From: CAIYHK01 sp964638795
GTDB lineage: Bacteria > Actinomycetota > Acidimicrobiia > Acidimicrobiales > Ilumatobacteraceae
Assembly: GCA_964638795.1 (NCBI GenBank)
Contig: CAZXAX010000059.1
Coordinates: 1-10,031 of the forward strand
DNA: 10,031 nucleotides
Reading direction: 5' to 3'
The notes below the pieces were generated by a model, which saw only the letters and a list, made by a program, of their open reading frames with translations, was not told where the DNA came from and did no database searches. Positions 5,600 to 10,031 of the stretch are shown here, piece after piece (within the stretch, counting starts at the first letter, position 1; each line of letters starts with the position of its first letter). The position numbers and the translations under genes are program-made.

Positions 5600-6341
5600 A
5601 TCAAGGTTGGACCAAGAACTATTACGCCGCGGAATGGTTGATAGCAGGACCGCTGCAACAAATGCGATTGAGGCTGGGGTTGTGCTGGTAAACGGAGCAG
5701 TGGCTGATAAGGCATCGCGCCAAGTTTCGCCGTCCGATGCCATTGTGATTACTGAGCGTGCTCGCTATGTGGGTCGCGGCGGAGAAAAACTTGCCGCTGC
5801 ACTTGAGCGCTTCGCGATTGTGGTTGCCGGCCGAGATGCACTGGACGTTGGTTCTTCTACGGGCGGATTTACGGACTGCCTGTTGCAGCATGGTGCTAAA
5901 TCGGTGGTGGCTATTGATGTGGGTCGCAACCAATTGCACGAGCGCCTTCGCAATGATCCACGTGTGAAATCGCATGAAGGTCTCCACATCAAAGACGCAA
6001 GTTCTGGGGCTGTTGGTGGACCATTTTCATTGATTGTGGTTGACCTCTCATTCATTTCACTCAAGTCGGTCGCGGACCATCTAGTCGCGCTCGCCACAAG
6101 TGGCGCCGATTTGGTGCTGCTGGTGAAGCCGCAGTTCGAAGCGGGGAAAACCGAAGTCAGTAAAGGGCAAGGAATAATCCGTGATGAGGAGATACGCCAG
6201 CGAACTTTGACAGAAGTGACCGAGTGCTACGCGGCCAAGGGCTTTACGATGGAAGACGTGATTGATTGTCCCGTTCCTGGCGCCAATGGGAATGTTGAGT
6301 ATTTGCTATGGCTACGCGCCGGGGAAAGAAGCGGAACGTGA
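5592..6341 (+). CDS. tlyA: TlyA family rRNA 2'-O-methyltransferase
   Basis: The protein has 249 residues: an N-terminal S4 RNA-binding domain (about 2-60) and an FtsJ-like SAM-dependent methyltransferase domain. Visible motifs are RSRLDQELLRRGMVDSRTAA (S4 start), GRGGEKL (61-67, catalytic K66), the SAM loop DVGSSTGGFTD (85-95), VVDLSFISL (149-157, catalytic D151), LVKPQFEAGK (177-186, catalytic K179) and NVEYLLWL (234-241, E236). This gives the K-D-K-E tetrad of 2'-O-methyltransferases. In mycobacteria TlyA methylates C1409 of 16S and C1920 of 23S rRNA, and its loss gives capreomycin resistance. The interdomain linker reads RARYV rather than the mycobacterial RAWV form. TTG 5592 is chosen because GGAG (5582-5585) lies 6 nt upstream; GTG 5589 is an in-frame alternative only 3 nt from that site. 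The gene overlaps the HAD gene by 8 bp and shares GTGA (6338-6341) with nadK, which suggests translational coupling. Confidence 0.95.
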   Translation: MRRSRLDQELLRRGMVDSRTAATNAIEAGVVLVNGAVADKASRQVSPSDAIVITERARYVGRGGEKLAAALERFAIVVAGRDALDVGSSTGGFTDCLLQHGAKSVVAIDVGRNQLHERLRNDPRVKSHEGLHIKDASSGAVGGPFSLIVVDLSFISLKSVADHLVALATSGADLVLLVKPQFEAGKTEVSKGQGIIRDEEIRQRTLTEVTECYAAKGFTMEDVIDCPVPGANGNVEYLLWLRAGERSGT

Positions 6342-7198
6342 AACGAGTCCTGCTGGTTCCGCATCCAACCCGTACCGACGCACAAGAACTCCTTAGCTCG
6401 GCGGCCGATTTTCTGGAGCGCCATGGGGCACAGGTAATTCGTCGCACCGTGTCGGATTTTTCAGTAAAAGGTGGAGCGGAATTCGGTGTTGGCGAATTAG
6501 ATCTTGTAGTCACTCTCGGCGGTGATGGAACTGTGTTGCGTGCACTGCAGTTGGTTGGCGATTCTGAAACTCCAATCATTGCCGTGAATGCGGGGAACCT
6601 TGGCTATCTAACAGAGCTCGCACCTGACAAATTGATGGCGACTTTGGAGCGCTGGTTGCAAGGGGCCTCATTTGTTGAAGATGACCGCATGTTGCTTCGA
6701 GTGGAATGCAATGTTCAAGGCGCAATAACCCATCGATTTGCTCTTAATGAGGCGGTTGTTGAAAAACGCGAGTCGGGGCACACCGTGCGTGTTCGGGTGG
6801 ATATTGATGATGAGGTTTTTACATCATTTGTTGCAGATGGGGTCATCGTGGCCACACCAACTGGCTCCACCGCTTATGCATTTTCAGCGCGTGGTCCCAT
6901 CATTTCGCCGCGACAACGAGCGGTTTTAATGACGCCGGTTTCGCCTCACATGCTCTTTGACAGGTCGCTGGTGCTTGCAGGTGATGAAAAGTTACGGATT
7001 ACCGTTGAAAGCAACCGCGAAGTTGACCTGGTGGTTGATGGCACGGTGTTTGCATCTCTTGCTTACGGCGATACCGTCACCTGCACGGGTGCGGACCGTG
7101 TGGCTCGATTTCTCCGTCTCGAACCGCGCAGGTTCCATCGAATTTTGAAGACCAAGTTCGGTTTAGCCGATCAGGTGGGCGGTTTGGATGCTCAGTGA
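6338..7198 (+). CDS. nadK: NAD kinase
   Basis: This cytosolic enzyme phosphorylates NAD to NADP using ATP or polyphosphate, and so supplies NADP(H) for biosynthesis and redox defence. From GTG 6338 the product has 286 residues. Family motifs are LGGDGTVLRA (60-69, the GGDG nucleotide loop with the catalytic Asp), NAGNLGYLTE (84-93), the NE pair at 137-138, and ADGVIVATPTGSTAYAFSA (166-184), the glycine-rich NAD-binding segment. A C-terminal beta-rich part (LVVDGTVFASL) follows. Starting at GTG 6338 gives a TGA/GTG overlap of 4 bp with tlyA and an N-terminus MKRVLLVPHP typical of the family. ATG 6308 is an in-frame alternative that adds ten mostly basic residues; neither has a strong ribosome-binding site. 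The gene lies between tlyA and recN, as in other actinobacteria, and overlaps recN by 11 bp. Confidence 0.94.
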   Translation: MKRVLLVPHPTRTDAQELLSSAADFLERHGAQVIRRTVSDFSVKGGAEFGVGELDLVVTLGGDGTVLRALQLVGDSETPIIAVNAGNLGYLTELAPDKLMATLERWLQGASFVEDDRMLLRVECNVQGAITHRFALNEAVVEKRESGHTVRVRVDIDDEVFTSFVADGVIVATPTGSTAYAFSARGPIISPRQRAVLMTPVSPHMLFDRSLVLAGDEKLRITVESNREVDLVVDGTVFASLAYGDTVTCTGADRVARFLRLEPRRFHRILKTKFGLADQVGGLDAQ

Positions 7199-8783
7199 AC
7201 TCCACATTGAGGGTTTGGGTGTAATCAGTAATTCAACAGTTCTCTTTGAGAATGGACTCGTGGCCATAACCGGTGAGACTGGTGCGGGAAAGACGATGAT
7301 CGTCGAAGCAATCGACCTCTTACTGGGGGAGCGGTTTGAGGCCTCAATGCTGCGTGCGGATTGTGACGAGGCACGTATTGATGGTCGTTTCGAGATTGAT
7401 GGCAAAGAAATAATTCTGTCGCGGGTGATGCCTCGTACGGGACGTTCTCGGGCCTATATCGATGGTCGGCTCGCCACCGCCGCACAACTAAGCGAGATAG
7501 GCGCGGGCTTAGTCGACTTGCACGGCCAGAACGCTCAACACAGCATCATTCGCATGGGAGCCCAACGCGCAGCACTTGATCAGTTTGGCAAAGTGGATCT
7601 CTCTCGTCTGCGGGAACTGCGCGCACGTCTCACCGAGATTGATGCGTCGCTGGCAACACTGGGCGGAGATGCACGAAGTAGGGCACGAGAGATTGATCTG
7701 CTTAAGTTCCAGATCACCGAGATCGAATCAGCCGGCATTACTTCGGGCGATGAGGATGTTCATTTGGATGCCGAAGAAGATCGTCTTTCCAAGGCCTCCC
7801 AATATCGCCAGTCCTTCATAACTGCTTATGGTTTGTTAAGCGATGATGATGGTGCGCTAGACAAAGTCCACGCCGCCATCGCGGCTCTTGGGTCGGGTAC
7901 AGCAACAGAGGAACTGGCAAGCAAGTTGCGCGGAATTATTGCCGAACTCGATGACGCTGCTGCTGAACTTCGAGTTGAATCGGAATCAATCGAAGAAGAC
8001 CCTGAGCGGCTTGAGGCGATTCGTCAACGGCGACACCAGTTGCGGGATTTACGTCGTAAATACGGCGAGAAACTTGAAGATGTATTGGCGTACTTCAATG
8101 AAGCGTCCACCCGGTTGAACGAGATGCTAAGCCACGATGCCAGGGTTGCAAATCTTGAAGCTGATCGTGCAACTGCACTTGATGAACTCGCAAAAGAAGA
8201 ACTCAAAGTGCTCGCTGTTCGTCAGAAGGTGGCACCAAAATTGGCCGTAGCTGTGAATTCGCTCTTGCCAGGTCTGGCGTTGGCAAATGCTCGCATCGAA
8301 ATCGAGGTTCGAGGCAATGCTGGCGATGAAGTTGAAATCCGCTTCAGTGCCAACCCAGGAATGCCGATGCAACCACTATCGAAAGTGGCTTCCGGCGGCG
8401 AAACCTCCAGATTGATGTTGGCTATGAACCTTGTCTTGACTACTTCACCCCCGACACTGGTTTTCGACGAAGTGGATGCGGGTATCGGTGGCGACGCCGC
8501 AAACACAGTTGCTGAGGCGCTCGGAAAACTTGGTCTGTCGCGTCAAGTTTTAGTGGTTACGCATCTTCCTCAAGTTGCTGCCTCTGCTTCCCAGCAAGTT
8601 TTTGTATCAAAACGTGTTGAAGGCAAAAAGACCTTCGCGGAAGCAAATACTCTGAGCGGGGCTGAGCGCGTTGCTGAAATCGCACGAATGCTTTCTGGTG
8701 ACTCCCAAAGCAGGACCGCTCTCGCGCACGCCAAAGAGATCATCAATGCCGCGCGGGCGCGGATCGAGGGGCGAGTTAGTTAA
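7188..8783 (+). CDS. recN: DNA repair protein RecN
   Basis: RecN is an SMC-like ATPase recruited early to DNA double-strand breaks, where it holds ends or sister duplexes together for recombination repair. The 531-residue product is slightly shorter than many RecN proteins (about 550-590). It has the N-terminal Walker A GETGAGKT (29-36) and the LHGQNAQH segment (111-118, Q-loop region). A long charged helical stretch forms the coiled coil (about 135-360), and the C-terminal half carries the ABC signature SGGE (402-405) and Walker B LVFDEVDAGIGG (424-435), followed by VVTHLPQVAA. All ATPase motifs are intact. ATG 7188 overlaps nadK by 11 bp and has AGGTGG about 9 nt upstream. No SOS (LexA) box was recognised; the gene appears to depend on operon transcription. 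Confidence 0.97.
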   Translation: MLSELHIEGLGVISNSTVLFENGLVAITGETGAGKTMIVEAIDLLLGERFEASMLRADCDEARIDGRFEIDGKEIILSRVMPRTGRSRAYIDGRLATAAQLSEIGAGLVDLHGQNAQHSIIRMGAQRAALDQFGKVDLSRLRELRARLTEIDASLATLGGDARSRAREIDLLKFQITEIESAGITSGDEDVHLDAEEDRLSKASQYRQSFITAYGLLSDDDGALDKVHAAIAALGSGTATEELASKLRGIIAELDDAAAELRVESESIEEDPERLEAIRQRRHQLRDLRRKYGEKLEDVLAYFNEASTRLNEMLSHDARVANLEADRATALDELAKEELKVLAVRQKVAPKLAVAVNSLLPGLALANARIEIEVRGNAGDEVEIRFSANPGMPMQPLSKVASGGETSRLMLAMNLVLTTSPPTLVFDEVDAGIGGDAANTVAEALGKLGLSRQVLVVTHLPQVAASASQQVFVSKRVEGKKTFAEANTLSGAERVAEIARMLSGDSQSRTALAHAKEIINAARARIEGRVS

Positions 8784-9929
8784 GTGTCCGGACAAATCGC
8801 AGGGATAGCAAAGGCTGGGTCACGAACCAAAGATCTGACGAAACGCCTCAATGCTGGTGACGTCGCTGTTATCGACCATGAGGATCTTGATCCCGTGGCT
8901 GTAGATGCGCTGATTGGCTCGGGCGTCGTTGCAGTAATCAATTGCTCGCCATCGTTCTCCGGCAGGTATCCCAACGTTGGCCCCCGAGATCTTGTTGCCT
9001 CTGGCGTATTACTAGTTGATCTTGAGGCCCCAGGAATAATGTCAAGCGTTAGCGACAACAGTGGAGTTGTTCTCAGTTGGGGCCCCGACGGTGCGGTCAC
9101 TGTTTCGCAATTTGGTCAAACAATTGGTACCGGTCGGGTTCGTGACCTTAAAGCGTTGGACTTTGAATTATCTGAGTCCAGACGCAATGTGGCTGATCAG
9201 TTAGAGCGCTTTGCTGAGAACACTCTTGAATACATGCTTCAAGAACGTCACCTTGCAACCGATGCGCCAGATTTGCCCTCAACACGCGTTGTATTCAAAA
9301 ATCGCCATGTTTTGATCGTGGTGCGAGGCGTCGATTTCAAAGAAGATCTCGCGGCTTTGAAAACATCTGGTTATCTACGCGAGATGAAGCCAATAGTGAT
9401 CGGTGTCGACGGTGGAGCTGACGAACTCATTGAACAAGGGATCACCCCGGATTTGATTATCGGGGACTTTGATTCGGTGAGCGAACACACGCTCCGATGT
9501 GGCGCTGAGTTAATCGTTCACGCTTATGCGGGTGGGCGAGCGCCAGGTGCTCAAAGACTCACTGATTTGGGCCTCGAGTTTCTGCTCTTTGAAAGTGCGG
9601 GTACTTCTGAGGACATCGCGATGTTGCTGGCCTATGAACTCGGCGCGGAGCTCTTGGTGGCGGTGGGAACGCACTCTTCAATGGAGGATTTCCTCGACAA
9701 AGGTCGAAAGGGGATGGCGTCGACATTCTTGGTGCGCCTAAAAGTGGGACGCATGCTCGTGGACGCCAAGGGAGTGAATCGTTTGTACCGCCCTGTGGTT
9801 CGAACGCGTGATGCATGGCTTTTTGCATCCGTGATGCTTGTTTCCTTGGTTGCGGTGGTGAGTATCAGTGAACCTGTAAGGCTTTGGGGTAAGAGCGTAT
9901 GGGTTTGGCTCAAGTCCGTATTCGGCTGA
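8784..9929 (+). CDS. steA: SteA-like cytokinesis protein (TPK-like domain, C-terminal membrane helix)
   Basis: The product has 381 residues and aligns by eye with M. tuberculosis Rv1697 and corynebacterial SteA, which work with SteB in cell separation and division. Matching segments include GDVAVIDHEDLDPVAVDALI (25-44), SPSFSGRYPNVGP (55-67), ERFAENTLEYM (141-151), PDLIIGDFDSVSEHTLRCGA (222-241), AGGRAPGAQRLTDLGL (249-264) and FLVRLKVGRMLVDAKGVNRL (315-334). The middle to C-terminal domain is related to thiamine pyrophosphokinase. A hydrophobic helix at about 343-361 anchors the C-terminus in the membrane, followed by a short amphipathic tail with several tryptophans. DGGAD (209-213) and GDFDS (227-231) are intact, whereas as I recall the mycobacterial protein has GDPDQ at the second site. 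GTG 8784 follows the recN stop directly; the nearest purine-rich site (GAGGGG) is about 12 nt upstream, so translation probably depends on coupling to recN. Confidence 0.92.
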   Translation: MSGQIAGIAKAGSRTKDLTKRLNAGDVAVIDHEDLDPVAVDALIGSGVVAVINCSPSFSGRYPNVGPRDLVASGVLLVDLEAPGIMSSVSDNSGVVLSWGPDGAVTVSQFGQTIGTGRVRDLKALDFELSESRRNVADQLERFAENTLEYMLQERHLATDAPDLPSTRVVFKNRHVLIVVRGVDFKEDLAALKTSGYLREMKPIVIGVDGGADELIEQGITPDLIIGDFDSVSEHTLRCGAELIVHAYAGGRAPGAQRLTDLGLEFLLFESAGTSEDIAMLLAYELGAELLVAVGTHSSMEDFLDKGRKGMASTFLVRLKVGRMLVDAKGVNRLYRPVVRTRDAWLFASVMLVSLVAVVSISEPVRLWGKSVWVWLKSVFG

Positions 9930-9954
9930 GTCAGAACTTTTAGGATCAATAGCA

Positions 9955-10031
9955 ATGATTAATGTCCGCTATCACATTTTTAGTCTTATTGCGGTCTTTG
10001 CGGCATTGGCAATTGGATTGACTATTGGAAC
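9955..10031 (+). CDS. SteB/MctB-like membrane protein, N-terminus (partial)
   Basis: Only the first 25 codons are inside the window. They begin MINVRYHIFSLIAVFAALAI and continue into GLTIG, forming a hydrophobic N-terminal helix after a short basic start. This resembles the N-terminus of M. tuberculosis Rv1698 (MctB, an outer-membrane copper-efflux protein) and of corynebacterial SteB. The gene follows steA by 25 bp, as expected for that pair, and AGGA (9942-9945) lies 9 nt before the ATG. Whether it acts in copper export, in cell separation with SteA, or both cannot be judged from this fragment. Confidence 0.8.
   Translation, partial: MINVRYHIFSLIAVFAALAIGLTIG

Noticed and set aside
5399..5743. 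Minus-strand ORF of 114 codons across the HAD/tlyA junction
   Set aside because: Antisense to the HAD motif IV region and to the TlyA S4 domain, both well supported; a shadow ORF.

Overview
The window looks like chromosomal DNA from a free-living actinobacterium with moderate G+C. The main evidence is gene order: the run HAD-IIA phosphatase, tlyA, NAD kinase, recN, steA, steB/mctB-like gene matches the actinobacterial block known from Mycobacterium tuberculosis (Rv1692, Rv1694 to Rv1698). The protein sequences agree: a SteA homologue, an actinobacterial-type TlyA, and a TPR protein like the one that usually sits near this block. The moderate base composition, short intergenic gaps and class I (DhnA/FbaB type) aldolase would fit a streamlined aquatic lineage, but that placement is inference.

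Layout. Positions 1-175 are the 3' end of a 23S rRNA gene and 235-352 a complete 5S rRNA gene with no tRNA between them; a strong intrinsic terminator (362-405) closes the rRNA operon. Four genes follow on the plus strand: a TPR protein with a long basic, repeat-bearing N-terminus (442-1491), a short tail-less SSB-like OB-fold protein (1591-1968), class I fructose-bisphosphate aldolase (2058-3110) and a small single-pass membrane protein of unknown function (3135-3581). A DUF1015 gene lies on the minus strand (about 4767 down to 3583), meeting the membrane protein gene stop to stop. A gap of about 50 bp, carrying a perfect inverted repeat, separates it from the divergently transcribed second operon.

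The second operon (4820 to the right edge) is tightly packed. HAD phosphatase, tlyA, NAD kinase and recN overlap end to end, steA starts on the base after the recN stop, and the first 25 codons of a SteB/MctB-like gene run off the window after a 25-nt gap. It joins phosphate-ester hydrolysis, rRNA 2'-O-methylation, NADP supply, double-strand-break repair and cell-envelope/division proteins. These are linked by conserved actinobacterial gene order rather than by one pathway.

No CRISPR array, transposase, integrase, tRNA or phage gene was seen, and no gap without a gene exceeds about 100 bp. I see no convincing new multi-gene system. The points most worth a second look are the palindromic divergent control region, the tail-less SSB, the repeat-bearing N-terminus of the TPR protein, the SteA with intact thiamine-pyrophosphokinase-like motifs, and the unassigned membrane protein.
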